Part shown: positions 25,579 to 34,997 of the stretch, one piece after another
How the letters are laid out: the number at the start of each line of letters is the position of its first letter
Position numbering within the stretch: the stretch's first letter is position 1
DNA from: an uncultured Bacteroidales bacterium
GTDB taxonomy: Bacteria > Bacteroidota > Bacteroidia > Bacteroidales > P3
Length of the DNA: 64,000 nucleotides
Assembly (NCBI GenBank): GCA_937876865.1
Contig: CALEFF010000028.1
Coordinates: 1-64,000, forward strand
Reading direction: 5' to 3'
Position numbers and translations under genes: made by a program
The notes under the pieces: model-generated
Databases searched by the model: none
The model's input: the letters and a program-made list of their open reading frames with translations, nothing else
Told to the model about the DNA's origin: nothing

Positions 25579-26868
25579 TTACCTTTTTGTGATAATAAAT
25601 TGATGTTTTCTTTCAACAAATTGATAATCAATAGATAAATTATTCTTTTTACATATAGTTTTTATTAACACTAAACCTAATCCTGTGGAATTTTGTTCAT
25701 TTGATTCTTTATAAAAATAGTTAAAAATCAGTTTTTCGTTAAGTGCATTCTCTTTTCCACTATTGCCAATCATTATTTTCTCTTTGTTTATTTCAATTTT
25801 TATCTCTCCTGATTCTTTATTATGTATAAACGCATTCTTCAAAAGATTGTTTATCATCATTTCACAAAGGATAGGGTCTATGTTTAATTCAAATATACCT
25901 TTTTCTTTAAAAATTATAGTAATATCCTTTTGCAAAAAAGTCTCTTTAAACAACTCTATTTTTTCTTTCACAACATTATTTATGTTTATTTTTTCTTTGT
26001 TATTGTATTGATCGTTTTCTATTTTAGACAATAAAAGGAGAGATTTGTTCATTTTAGTCATTTTTCTCAGCGTGGAAAGTGTGGTAAAGACCTTTTGCAT
26101 TTGATCCTCTGAAAGAGTTTCTTCTTCAAGCAAAGATTCTAATTGTGTAATACTTACTGCAAGCGGTGTTTGTATTTCGTGTGAGGCATGTCCTAAAAAT
26201 AATTTTTGTTGTTTATAAGTCTCTTCTGATCTTAAAGCTGAAGATTTTGCAGCATCAAACAATTCTTTTATTTCTTTTATATTGCTATTGCTATCGGGAA
26301 AGTCTTGTGTTTGTTTTCCTAATTGATAACCTCTAAACCAAGAAAGCAAGATATAAAGAGGTTTTAGACTTTTTTGAAAAACTCTATAATAGATTGAAAT
26401 CACAGAAGTAATGAGTATAACTACTATAAAAACGACAAGAAACAATATTCTTTCTCTTAATTCATATTTTTCTAAAGTTGGAGTATATACTGTTAGTTTA
26501 TAATAATTATCTTCTATATCATAAAAGGGCATCACTAACCTTTTACATGGTTCTGTTTCGTTTCGCTCGTTTATAAAGATATTTGTATCAACAAAAGACA
26601 TATTCTCCATTTGTTGTGCTTCTTCTTTTGTTATTTGTTCTATAAAAAAAGAATTATTACTACCATCATAGAGAATAGAATCTAACTTTCCTTCATTTTT
26701 TTTCTGAATTAGCCTGAATGCATATAACTCTAATGAGTCTTCTGTTTCATCATCTATTTCGTGCATTATAGCAACATAAAACAATATAGACCACAAACAA
26801 ATCAGAATACTTATTATTATTGCTGCACCTAAGATTACTTTATATAGAGCCTTCATTTTCCTTTTCAA
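25579..26868 (-). CDS. Two-component sensor histidine kinase
   Basis: 429 residues. Two membrane helices (about 10-35 and 140-162) enclose a periplasmic sensor of about 105 residues. The DHp domain carries the phospho-acceptor His230 in GHASHEIQTPLAVS. The ATPase domain has the N box (MINNLLKNAFIHNKES), a G1-like GNSGKENAL and NSTGLGLVLIKTIC. It phosphorylates the adjacent response regulator; the stimulus is unknown, possibly linked to the PepSY lipoprotein. The start overlaps the regulator's coding end by 29 bases. Confidence 0.93.
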   Translation of the reverse strand: MKRKMKALYKVILGAAIIISILICLWSILFYVAIMHEIDDETEDSLELYAFRLIQKKNEGKLDSILYDGSNNSFFIEQITKEEAQQMENMSFVDTNIFINERNETEPCKRLVMPFYDIEDNYYKLTVYTPTLEKYELRERILFLVVFIVVILITSVISIYYRVFQKSLKPLYILLSWFRGYQLGKQTQDFPDSNSNIKEIKELFDAAKSSALRSEETYKQQKLFLGHASHEIQTPLAVSITQLESLLEEETLSEDQMQKVFTTLSTLRKMTKMNKSLLLLSKIENDQYNNKEKININNVVKEKIELFKETFLQKDITIIFKEKGIFELNIDPILCEMMINNLLKNAFIHNKESGEIKIEINKEKIMIGNSGKENALNEKLIFNYFYKESNEQNSTGLGLVLIKTICKKNNLSIDYQFVERKHQFIITKR

Positions 26869-27532
26869 CTAATTTGTATCCTAATCCATATATTGACTTC
26901 AACTCCAATGAAGCGTTGGCTTCCTTTAATTTTTTGCGAAGATTTTTCATTTGAGTGTATAAAAAATCATAGTTTCCCATAGAATCAAAATCCTCTCCCC
27001 AAATAAACTCAGCTAATTTATCTTTATCAATCAATCTATTCATTCTATTGGAAAAGAATTCTAATATTTCAAATTCTTTTTTCTTTAAAATAATTTCTTG
27101 ATTATCCACCAAAACTTTTTTTTCATTACTAAGTATGCATACATTCCCAAAACAACCATTTTTATTCGTTGGATTTTTTCTACGTATTATTGTTTTAATT
27201 CTTGCCGATAGTTCTGCAATATGATAAGGCTTTGCAAGATAATCATCTGCTCCTAAATCTAAACCAATCACTTTATCATCTATTGAATCCTTCGCAGATA
27301 ATATAATTACACTATCTTCTCTTTCTATATTTTTTAAAGTCTTTAATATCTGTAATCCATTGCCGTCAGGTAACATTATATCTAAAAGAATACAATCATA
27401 AGAGGAGGATATAATTTTATCTACTGCTTGTTTAAGATTTGTTGCAAAATCAACTTGATACCCTTCTTTTTCTAATTCTTTTTTAGTTAAAAAAAGCAAA
27501 TTTTCTTCATCTTCTATTATAAGTATCTTCAT
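26840..27532 (-). CDS. OmpR/PhoB-family response regulator
   Basis: 230 residues. The receiver domain has the acidic pair EDEE (7-10), phospho-acceptor Asp51 (CILLDIMLPDG) and Lys101 (YLAKPYH). The C-terminal winged helix (about 130-225) includes ILKKKEFEILEFFSNRMNRL and SIYGLGYKL. It is a DNA-binding partner of the overlapping kinase. No clear -7 element is seen right upstream; the FKBP terminator separates it from the previous gene. Confidence 0.94.
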   Translation of the reverse strand: MKILIIEDEENLLFLTKKELEKEGYQVDFATNLKQAVDKIISSSYDCILLDIMLPDGNGLQILKTLKNIEREDSVIILSAKDSIDDKVIGLDLGADDYLAKPYHIAELSARIKTIIRRKNPTNKNGCFGNVCILSNEKKVLVDNQEIILKKKEFEILEFFSNRMNRLIDKDKLAEFIWGEDFDSMGNYDFLYTQMKNLRKKLKEANASLELKSIYGLGYKLVEKENEGSI

Positions 27533-27544
27533 ATTATTAAAAAA

Positions 27545-27574
27545 ACCTCAACACAATTCAGTTTGTATTGAGGT
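27545..27574 (-). terminator. Intrinsic terminator of the FKBP gene
   Basis: ACCTCAA (27545-27551) pairs with TTGAGGT (27568-27574), with inner pairing ACAA/TTTGT; on the minus strand the stem is followed by a T run. Confidence 0.85.
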
Positions 27575-27604
27575 CTATATTATTTTATAAATAGTTAAAC
27601 TTTT

Positions 27605-28345
27605 TTACTTTGAAGGGAGAACTTCTACTAATTCGATACGGAATTGCAAAAGACTTCCTGCGGGGATTGCTTCACTATGTTGATTACCATAAGCAAGGTC
27701 TGGATGAATCCAAAACTCGTAAATTGAGCCTTGATTCATTAAACAAAATCCTTCAACAACACCTGAAATCAATCCATTTAAGACAGATATTGTTGGATCA
27801 CCTTCTCTGATAAATGTATTTTCAATTGGTTCAGAGAAACTTCCATCTGATTTCAATACAGTTAAAGAATAATTAAATCTTACTCTATCATCAGCACTTG
27901 AAGGTTTTATTCCTTTACCTTCTTTTTCTACTCTATATTGCAATCCACTTGGAGTTGTTTCTACGTTTTTTCCTTCTTTATTTTTAGCAAGAAATGCTTC
28001 TGCTGCTTTCCTATTTGGCTCTGCTATTTTATTTAATTCGGCCATTTGTTTTTGCATCATCATTTCTTGATAAGACTGCATTGTTTTTTGCATCTGCTCT
28101 TGTGTTAATAGAGAAGTTGTATCCCCACTCAATACTTGTTGAATTGCTGTTGCAAAAACCTCAGGATTTATTTCCACTCCTTGTGTTTTCATTTGCATTG
28201 CTTGAGTATAGCCCATCACATATGAGGCTGAATCTGTCAAATTTTTCAAGCCACTTGCAGAAACCTTTACTTCTTTTTGCGAACAAGCGACAAATGTTAT
28301 CAAAGTAAAAAGCATAACACTTGTCAAACAAAATAATCTCTTCAT
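27605..28345 (-). CDS. FKBP-type peptidyl-prolyl isomerase lipoprotein (Mip/FkpA-like)
   Basis: 246 residues. Lipobox FVACS. Residues about 30-120 form the helical dimerisation region (SASYVMGYTQAMQMKTQGVE; QEMMMQKQMAELNKIAEPNR). The FKBP domain follows (SGLQYRVEKEGKGIKPSSAD ... EFWIHPDLAYGNQHSEAIPA ... LLQFRIELVEVLPSK). It should act as a periplasmic or outer-membrane folding factor. Monocistronic, with its own promoter and terminator. Confidence 0.93.
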   Translation of the reverse strand: MKRLFCLTSVMLFTLITFVACSQKEVKVSASGLKNLTDSASYVMGYTQAMQMKTQGVEINPEVFATAIQQVLSGDTTSLLTQEQMQKTMQSYQEMMMQKQMAELNKIAEPNRKAAEAFLAKNKEGKNVETTPSGLQYRVEKEGKGIKPSSADDRVRFNYSLTVLKSDGSFSEPIENTFIREGDPTISVLNGLISGVVEGFCLMNQGSIYEFWIHPDLAYGNQHSEAIPAGSLLQFRIELVEVLPSK

Positions 28346-28373
28346 TATTTATCACTATTTATTATTTAGATTG

Positions 28374-28381
28374 CAAAATTA
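28374..28381 (-). promoter_or_regulatory. -7 element of the FKBP gene
   Basis: Minus-strand TAATTTTG fits TAnnTTTG, 29 bases before the ATG at 28345. Confidence 0.6.
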
Positions 28382-28446
28382 GAAATATTTTATTGATAAA
28401 TTATTATTTTTCTTAGAAAAAAATAGGCAACTACAAATGGATTGTT

Positions 28447-28454
28447 TACTTTTG
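28447..28454 (+). promoter_or_regulatory. -7 element of the arginine decarboxylase gene
   Basis: TACTTTTG followed by CAC; the start codon is 70 bases downstream. Confidence 0.6.
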
Positions 28455-28524
28455 CACAAAAATTACAAACTAACTCATTTAGTTTACATTTTTTTACATA
28501 AAGTAATCACAAAAGATTTAAGAA

Positions 28525-29922
28525 ATGAAGAACAAGTACAATGATTTAATTGAACAAACATTTGAATTCCCACAAGAAGAGTTTAAAACTGAAGATAATG
28601 AATTACTCTTTCATGATATACCTTTAATGGATATAATCAAACAATATGGAACTCCTTTGAAAATTACGTTTTTACCAAAAATTACATCTCAAATTCAAAG
28701 AGCTAAAAGGCTTTTTAATGTTGCAATTGCAAAAACCGATTATCAAGGAACATACAATTATTGCTATTGTACAAAGAGTTCTCACTTTTCTTTTGTTTTA
28801 GATGAAGTTATAAAAAACGATGTACACCTTGAAACTTCCTCTGCATTTGACATAAATATAATTAACGAATTATATGAACAAGGAAAAGTTGGCAAGGAAC
28901 AATATATATTATGTAATGGATTCAAACGTCCTCAATATATAGAAAATATTGCCGAGTTAATAAGAAATGGTTTTACTAATGTAATACCTATTATTGACAA
29001 CATGGAAGAATTAGACGCTATGAACACAATTGTTGATTGTCCTTGTAACGTTGGAATCCGTATTGCTTCGGAAGAAGAGCCTATGTTTGACTTCTATACA
29101 TCTCGACTTGGCATTCGCTATAATTGTATAGTAGATTTCTACAAGGAAAAGATAGCAAACAATCCGAAATACAAACTAAAAATGCTACATTTCTTCATTA
29201 ACACAGGTATAAAGGATTCTGCTTACTATTGGAACGAACTTCAAAAATGCGTAAATGTATATTGCGAACTAAAAAAAGTATGTCCTGATTTAGACTCCTT
29301 AGACATCGGAGGAGGATTTCCTATTAAAAATTCCTTAGGCTTTGAATACGACTATGAATATATGGCAGAAGAAATACTTGCTCAGATAAAAGACATCTGC
29401 AACAAACAAGGAGTAGAAGAACCTAATATATTCACAGAATTTGGCTCCTTTACAGTTGGAGAAGCCGGTTGTATATTATATAGTATCATAGACCAAAAAC
29501 GTCAAAACGATAAAGAATTATGGTATATGATAGACTCCTCTTTCATCACAACACTTCCTGATACTTGGGGTATAGGACAAAGATTCATTCTTCTACCAAT
29601 AAACAAATGGGATAATGAATATCAAAGAGTATTTCTTGGAGGTTTGACCTGTGATTCGCAAGATTACTACTCTGCCGAAGTGCATTCCAATGCAGTCTTC
29701 TTACCAAAATACTCCAATAACGAAGAAGAACCTTTATATATTGGCTTTTTCCACACAGGAGCCTATCAAGAATCTCTTGCAGGCTATGGAGGAATACAAC
29801 ATTGCTTAATACCACAACCAAAACACATTATTTTAGATAAAGATGAGAATGGAGAATGGTACACAAAACTTTTTGCAAAAGAACAAAGCCACAAATCAAT
29901 GCTAAAAATATTAGGATATTAA
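28525..29922 (+). CDS. Arginine decarboxylase, short PLP type (alanine-racemase fold)
   Basis: 465 residues. The fold III PLP-decarboxylase pattern is plain: the pyridoxal lysine in YCTKSSHFSFV (Lys84), the glycine-rich phosphate site LDIGGGFPIKNSLGF and, later, the GGLTCDSQDYY active-site cysteine block. The length fits the compact Bacteroidota arginine decarboxylases rather than the 630-residue SpeA form. Product would be agmatine for polyamine synthesis. Diaminopimelate or other decarboxylase activity is the main alternative. Confidence 0.85.
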   Translation: MKNKYNDLIEQTFEFPQEEFKTEDNELLFHDIPLMDIIKQYGTPLKITFLPKITSQIQRAKRLFNVAIAKTDYQGTYNYCYCTKSSHFSFVLDEVIKNDVHLETSSAFDINIINELYEQGKVGKEQYILCNGFKRPQYIENIAELIRNGFTNVIPIIDNMEELDAMNTIVDCPCNVGIRIASEEEPMFDFYTSRLGIRYNCIVDFYKEKIANNPKYKLKMLHFFINTGIKDSAYYWNELQKCVNVYCELKKVCPDLDSLDIGGGFPIKNSLGFEYDYEYMAEEILAQIKDICNKQGVEEPNIFTEFGSFTVGEAGCILYSIIDQKRQNDKELWYMIDSSFITTLPDTWGIGQRFILLPINKWDNEYQRVFLGGLTCDSQDYYSAEVHSNAVFLPKYSNNEEEPLYIGFFHTGAYQESLAGYGGIQHCLIPQPKHIILDKDENGEWYTKLFAKEQSHKSMLKILGY

Positions 29923-29932
29923 AAAACTTTCG

Positions 29933-29940
29933 TACTTTTG
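29933..29940 (+). promoter_or_regulatory. -7 element of aspA
   Basis: TACTTTTG followed by CAC, the same form as for the previous gene; only 11 bases after its stop. The aspA start is 51 bases downstream. Confidence 0.62.
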
Positions 29941-29991
29941 CACTTTATTTTTAGCAAGAATTAAAAAATTATTAACAAATAAATAATCAAA

Positions 29992-31431
29992 ATGGTTGAT
30001 ACAACAAAATATTCAGGCAAGACACGCCAAGAAACAGACCTTATTGGAACAAGAGAAATACCAGTAGAAGCATTATATGGCGTGCAATCAGTAAGAGGTT
30101 TTGAAAACTTTAAAATCTCTGGTAAGCTAATGAACGATTATCCTAACTTTATCAAAGGAATGGCTTTGACAAAAAAAGGAGCAGCAATAGCAAACCACAA
30201 ACAAGGTAAATTAACAGACGAACAATTCAAAGCAATATCACAAGCATGCGACGAATTGTACGAAGGAAAACACCACGAATTTTTCCTATCAGATATGATT
30301 CAAGGAGGAGCTGGTACAACTGTTAATATGAATGCTAACGAAGTACTTGCAAATCGTGCATTAGAAATAATGGGAAAAGAACATGGACAATACGAATTCT
30401 GTTCTCCAAACGACCACTTAAACGCTTCTCAATCTACAAATGACGCTTATCCAACAGCATTCCACTTTGGATTATACTTAGAAAACAAAAAACTTGTAGA
30501 AGCAATGACAAAAATCGTTGAGTCATTGGATAAAAAAGCAGAAGAGTTTTCTCAAATAATAAAAATGGGTAGAACTCAATTACAAGACGGAGTTCCTATG
30601 ACACTTGGACAAACTTTCAAAGGATTTGCTAACTTATTAAGAAGAGAAATCGCTAACCTAAACAATGCAGCAGAAGAATTACTTTGCATAAACATGGGAG
30701 CAACTGCAATAGGTACAGGAATCTGTTCAGAACCTGGATATAGCAAACTTTGTACAGAAGCTTTGAGAGAAATAACAGGCTGGAACGTAACATTAGCAGA
30801 AGACTTAGTAGAAGTAACATCTGACACATCAGTTTTAGTTGGCTACTCATCAGAATTAAAACGTATTTCATTAAAAGCAATCAAGATTTGTAACGACTTA
30901 CGTTTGATGGGTTCAGGACCAAGATGCGGAATCCACGAATTATTCTTACCAGAAATGCAACCAGGTTCATCAATCATGCCAGGAAAAGTAAACCCTGTTA
31001 TTCCAGAAGTAATGAACCAACTTTGCTACAAAGTAATAGGAAACGACACAGCAGTAATGCTTGCAGCAGAAAACGCACAATTAGAATTAAACGTTATGGA
31101 ACCTGTATTAGTTTACTGTTTATTTGAATCAATCAACCTATTAACAAACGGATTTGATACATTGAGAACATTATGTATCGATGGAATAAAAGCAGATGTA
31201 GAAAATTGCGAACGTCAAGTTAAAGGCTCAATCGGAATTGTAACTGCTTTGAACCCAATTATCGGATACAAAAACTCAACAAAGATAGCAAAAGAAGCAA
31301 TGGCAACAGGAAAAGGAGTTTACGATTTAGTGTTGGAACACGACATTCTTTCAAAAGAAGACTTAGACACAATACTAAAACCAGAAAACATGATAGCACC
31401 TGTTAAATTGGACATCAAACCAAGAAAATAA
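29992..31431 (+). CDS. aspA: Aspartate ammonia-lyase
   Basis: 479 residues. The N-terminus has IGTREIPVEALYGVQSVRGFEN; the superfamily signature loop is GSSIMPGKVNPVIPEVMNQ. NDHLNASQSTNDAYPTAFH and GRTQLQDGVPMTLGQ are further lyase motifs. It converts aspartate to fumarate and ammonia, feeding fumarate to the fumarate reductase encoded at the right end of the window. Its own promoter and a strong terminator make it monocistronic. Codon use looks more selective than neighbours, suggesting high expression. Confidence 0.97.
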   Translation: MVDTTKYSGKTRQETDLIGTREIPVEALYGVQSVRGFENFKISGKLMNDYPNFIKGMALTKKGAAIANHKQGKLTDEQFKAISQACDELYEGKHHEFFLSDMIQGGAGTTVNMNANEVLANRALEIMGKEHGQYEFCSPNDHLNASQSTNDAYPTAFHFGLYLENKKLVEAMTKIVESLDKKAEEFSQIIKMGRTQLQDGVPMTLGQTFKGFANLLRREIANLNNAAEELLCINMGATAIGTGICSEPGYSKLCTEALREITGWNVTLAEDLVEVTSDTSVLVGYSSELKRISLKAIKICNDLRLMGSGPRCGIHELFLPEMQPGSSIMPGKVNPVIPEVMNQLCYKVIGNDTAVMLAAENAQLELNVMEPVLVYCLFESINLLTNGFDTLRTLCIDGIKADVENCERQVKGSIGIVTALNPIIGYKNSTKIAKEAMATGKGVYDLVLEHDILSKEDLDTILKPENMIAPVKLDIKPRK

Positions 31432-31455
31432 GCAACAGAAAAAAATAATTAATAA

Positions 31456-31487
31456 AAGAGGCTGATTAAATAATCAATCAGCCTCTT
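31456..31487 (+). terminator. Intrinsic terminator of aspA
   Basis: AAGAGGCTGATT (31456-31467) pairs with AATCAGCCTCTT (31476-31487), followed by TTTCTTTTT. Confidence 0.92.
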
Positions 31488-31524
31488 TTTCTTTTTACAT
31501 AATTCCACTACAATAGGAGCGTAA

Positions 31525-31573
31525 TACTATTTTAATCACATTAAATTACTATTTTAATGTGATTAAAATAGTA
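31525..31573. repeat. Perfect 21-bp inverted repeat
   Basis: Arms at 31525-31545 and 31553-31573 are exact reverse complements with a 7-base loop; the arm begins TACTATTTTAATCACATT. The TACTATTTTAAT part also recurs as a direct repeat across the loop. It lies downstream of both aspA and the lipocalin gene, in addition to the aspA terminator. No T run follows, so it may be a small mobile repeat or a second, bidirectional terminator. Confidence 0.75.
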
Positions 31574-31621
31574 ATTTAACCCAGTTTAAACTACATATAC
31601 GCAGCAAGAAAAATCCTAAAA

Positions 31622-32152
31622 CTATTGAGGAACAAAATATAATGCAGTTGTATCGTAACCTCTTTCGGCTATTTTAGCAAGAAGATCTTGTTTTACGCTT
31701 TCTTCTAATCGAGGTGTACGGCTTAAAATCCAAAGATATTTATCGGAAGAACTTCCTACTACTACGTAATTGTAGTTTTTATCTAATTCCATTATGTAAT
31801 AATCGGAGTAAAACCAAAGAAAAAACGACACTTCAAGCTTTCCAGGGTCTTTAATGCTGATTTGTCTTGCTTTTCCTTTCTTTACTTTAAATTTTCCGTC
31901 TTTAATCCCAGAATTAGTTACCTCAATTTTTCCATTAGACAAAAGCCTATAATTTGCTTTTACGTGAGTCATTCCTTCTTCAAAAGAATGGTCGTAACGG
32001 GCTATTTCATACCATTGACCCATATAACGTGTTACGTCCAATTGTTGTACAGTAGAGTTATCCACTGCTTTAACCGATTTGTTTGAACTGCAAGAAGATG
32101 CAACAAACATCAACAATCCAATCACGATTGCACTTTTTAGAATCTTTTTCAT
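31622..32152 (-). CDS. Lipocalin family lipoprotein (Blc-like)
   Basis: 176 residues. Lipobox FVASSCSS. The lipocalin structurally conserved regions are seen in YMGQWYEIARYDHSFEEGM (the G-x-W) and NYNYVVVGSSSDKYLWILSR; the C-terminal ends DTTALYFVPQ. Blc-like outer-membrane lipocalins bind fatty acids or lysophospholipids and serve envelope stress. No strong promoter element is seen directly upstream. Confidence 0.92.
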   Translation of the reverse strand: MKKILKSAIVIGLLMFVASSCSSNKSVKAVDNSTVQQLDVTRYMGQWYEIARYDHSFEEGMTHVKANYRLLSNGKIEVTNSGIKDGKFKVKKGKARQISIKDPGKLEVSFFLWFYSDYYIMELDKNYNYVVVGSSSDKYLWILSRTPRLEESVKQDLLAKIAERGYDTTALYFVPQ

Positions 32153-32228
32153 AACATTAAAATATTTAAGTTCAAAGATTCAACAATGCAATGCAAAAAA
32201 ATGTTCAAAAAAAAAATAAAAAAAGTCT

Positions 32229-34457
32229 TTACATTCTCGCCACTCTCTCTATTCCTTCTACCTTTTCGATATTTTGAATTAGTTTATTAAGATATTCAGC
32301 ATTAGAAATGTACACCATAAGGCTACCTTCAAAAAGGCCATTATTACTTTCCATAACCAAACCCTTGATATTTACATTCCAAGCCTCAGATATAATTCTT
32401 GTAAGGTCGTGAAGTAACCCTTTTCTATCGATTCCTGTAATTTTAATACCTGCAAGAAAGGTGATTTTCTCATTTTCACGCCATTTTGCTTTGATGATTC
32501 TGTGTCCAAACTTGCTCATCTCGTCAATAGCCTTATTACAAGAGGTACGATGTACTTCTATGCAATCTTCTCTCAAAAGACCAATAATACTATCTCCAGG
32601 AAGAGGATTGCAACACTTTGCTGTAATATATGGAAGGTTTTCATTTTCTTTGTCAATTAAAAGTTGTTCCGGATTATTTCTTGTTTGCTCAGCTAATTCT
32701 TCTTTTAGAGTTGTAGGTTTATTGTCTTTTTTCTTTGGAACAAGACCATTTTTAAAAAAGAACCAAGGAGAGTTTTTTTGAGTCTTTTTAAAACATTGTC
32801 TTACTTCTGTTAAAGTAATTTTTTCGTCATAAATCCTATAAAAAAAGTCTATTTGGTTATTTATTTTTACAAAATGCCTTAATCTTTCTACGTTATTATC
32901 GTTATATTCGATGTTTTGAGAGCGAAAAAGTTCTTGTAATTTACTAACACCTTCATTATAAAAACTCTTCCTATAATCTTTTATATAGTTCTTTATTTCA
33001 TTTGTTGCCTTAGATGTTTTAACAAAATCAAGCCAACTTTCTTTTGGTTGTACTATTTTTGAAGTTATTACTTCTACTTGGTCACTTGCTCTTAATCTAT
33101 GCTCAATTGGCACAACTTTGTAATTAACCTTTGCTCCCATACAGTGATTACCTAAATCTGTATGTACATTGTATGCAAAATCCAAAACGGTTGAATTAAC
33201 AGGCAAGTCTATTGCTTTTCCCTTTGGAGTAAAGACTGTTATTTGTTCTGTAACTACGCTAAGTTGGAAATCATTTACAAAATCAACTGCCGTAGATGAG
33301 TCGTTATCTAATATATCTCTTACTTTTGTTAGCCAAGAATCAAGATTATTATCTAAATCTCCTTCTTTAACTTCTTTGTATTTATAGTGAGCAGCAAGAC
33401 CTTTTTCGGCAATATCGTCCATACGCTGACTACGTATTTGTATCTCTACCCATTTTCCTTGACTACTCATAACGGTGCAGTGCAACGCTTCGTAACCATT
33501 GCTTTTCGGAGTTGTAAGCCAATCTCTAAATCTATCCAATCGTTGTTTATACATTGAACTTATTATAGAATAGACTGCAAAACAAGACTCTTTTTCCGAT
33601 TCAATAGGCACATCTAAAATTATTCTAATAGCAAAAATATCGTAAATTTCTTCAAATTTCACTCCTTTCTTCTCAATCTTTCCTAAAATTGAAGTAATAG
33701 ATTTCACTCTGCCAGAAAGAGAAAATTTATAGCAACGTTCTACTAATTTTTGTTTTATAGGCTCAGAGAATACCTCTATAAACTTTTCTCTTTCCTCTTC
33801 GCTATCTTTTAATAAAGCCTCTATTTCAAAATATTCTTTTGCATTGATATGTTTTGTTGCAAGATCCTCTAATTCACTCTTTATTTCATAGAGTCCAAGC
33901 CTATGAGCCAACGGTACATAGAATTGACGAGTTTCAGAAGCGATTTTAAGTTGTTTGTGTTTGGGCATAAAATCGAGCGTTCTCATATTATGCAAACGAT
34001 CACACAACTTTAAAAGAATCACTCTCATATCATCGCCCATTGCAGTGAAGAGTTTTTTAAAATTTTCCGATTGAACGGAATAGTTATTGTTTTCAAAAAC
34101 GCCTTCAATCTTTGTCAGCCCATCGACAATTTGTGCAACTTTCTCTCCAAATATGTTTTTTATGTCTTCAAGTGTATAATCAGTATCCTCAACCACATCA
34201 TGTAACAAAGCACACACTATTGCAGTTGCTCCAAGTCCTAAGTCGTAAGATGCAATCTTTGCAACTTCCAAAGGATGATAAATATAAGGTTCTCCATTCT
34301 TTCTTCTAACACCAGAATGAGCATTCATTGCTACAACAAAGGCTTTTCTTATCAGTCTTTTGTCGTCTGATACGCTATTGTGTGAAACAATCTTAATTAG
34401 TTCTTTATAACGTTTTAAAATTTCTGTGCGTTCTAATTTTTCATCTATTATATACAT
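32229..34457 (-). CDS. Bifunctional (p)ppGpp synthetase/hydrolase
   Basis: 742 residues. The HD hydrolase domain is intact (KNGEPYIYHPLEVAKIA; LLHDVVEDTDY), as is the synthetase domain (RDWLTTPKSNGYEALHCTV; VEIQIRSQRMDDIAEKGLAAH). TGS (ITVFTPKGKAIDLP), a zinc-finger-like CCNPLPGDSIIGLL region and the C-terminal ACT domain (GIKITGIDRKGLLHDLTRII) follow. It sets the stringent-response alarmone level. Four bases separate its start from the tadA stop, so the two are co-transcribed. Rel/SpoT naming cannot be resolved from sequence alone. Confidence 0.96.
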   Translation of the reverse strand: MYIIDEKLERTEILKRYKELIKIVSHNSVSDDKRLIRKAFVVAMNAHSGVRRKNGEPYIYHPLEVAKIASYDLGLGATAIVCALLHDVVEDTDYTLEDIKNIFGEKVAQIVDGLTKIEGVFENNNYSVQSENFKKLFTAMGDDMRVILLKLCDRLHNMRTLDFMPKHKQLKIASETRQFYVPLAHRLGLYEIKSELEDLATKHINAKEYFEIEALLKDSEEEREKFIEVFSEPIKQKLVERCYKFSLSGRVKSITSILGKIEKKGVKFEEIYDIFAIRIILDVPIESEKESCFAVYSIISSMYKQRLDRFRDWLTTPKSNGYEALHCTVMSSQGKWVEIQIRSQRMDDIAEKGLAAHYKYKEVKEGDLDNNLDSWLTKVRDILDNDSSTAVDFVNDFQLSVVTEQITVFTPKGKAIDLPVNSTVLDFAYNVHTDLGNHCMGAKVNYKVVPIEHRLRASDQVEVITSKIVQPKESWLDFVKTSKATNEIKNYIKDYRKSFYNEGVSKLQELFRSQNIEYNDNNVERLRHFVKINNQIDFFYRIYDEKITLTEVRQCFKKTQKNSPWFFFKNGLVPKKKDNKPTTLKEELAEQTRNNPEQLLIDKENENLPYITAKCCNPLPGDSIIGLLREDCIEVHRTSCNKAIDEMSKFGHRIIKAKWRENEKITFLAGIKITGIDRKGLLHDLTRIISEAWNVNIKGLVMESNNGLFEGSLMVYISNAEYLNKLIQNIEKVEGIERVARM

Positions 34458-34461
34458 TGAA

Positions 34462-34908
34462 TCATCTCTTTTTCTTAAAAAAATCTTTTAACAACTTAGA
34501 ACATTCCTCTTCCATAATGCCTGAGGTAATTTGTGTTTTAGGGTGATATATGTTTTCTTGAAGTCTTGATGCTCCTCGTTTCTCGTCTTTTGCTCCATAA
34601 ACAACTCTGCCAATCTGCGACCAACACAACGCTCCTGCACACATAACGCAAGGTTCTAAGGTTACATAAAGCGTACAATCAGTAAGATATTTTCCTCCTA
34701 TTGCATCGGTTGCACAAGTGATTGCTTGCATTTCAGCATGTGCCGTTGGGTCGTTGAGTTTCTCGGTTTGGTTGTAGGCAGATGCGATAATCTTATCTTT
34801 ACATACAATAACAGCTCCAACAGGCACTTCTTCTTCCTTCAAAGCACAAAGAGCCAAATCGTAAGCTTTTTGCATAAAATAAGTATCGTCGTATTCTAAA
34901 ACAGCCAT
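34462..34908 (-). CDS. tadA: tRNA-specific adenosine deaminase
   Basis: 148 residues. Zinc-site motifs are HAEMQAI (with the catalytic glutamate) and PCVMCAGALCW. The KDEKRGASRLQ segment is typical of TadA. The enzyme deaminates wobble adenosine-34 of tRNA-Arg to inosine. It is upstream of, and coupled to, the (p)ppGpp enzyme gene. Confidence 0.93.
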   Translation of the reverse strand: MAVLEYDDTYFMQKAYDLALCALKEEEVPVGAVIVCKDKIIASAYNQTEKLNDPTAHAEMQAITCATDAIGGKYLTDCTLYVTLEPCVMCAGALCWSQIGRVVYGAKDEKRGASRLQENIYHPKTQITSGIMEEECSKLLKDFFKKKR

Positions 34909-34915
34909 TTATTTA

Positions 34916-34997
34916 TTTGAAAAATTTTTCTTTGATTTTTTATTTTTTTTCTTTGATTTATTTATTTTTTTCTTTGATTTATTTCAAAAAATCTTTG
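34916..34997. repeat. TTCTTTGATTTATTT array running into a coding 3' end
   Basis: Three to four TTCTTTGATTT units spaced about 20 bases apart, followed by ATCTTTG. The array begins after the tadA start and extends into the final codons of the GT2 gene (stop at 34962), supplying its C-terminal FFEINQRKK. Confidence 0.68.
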
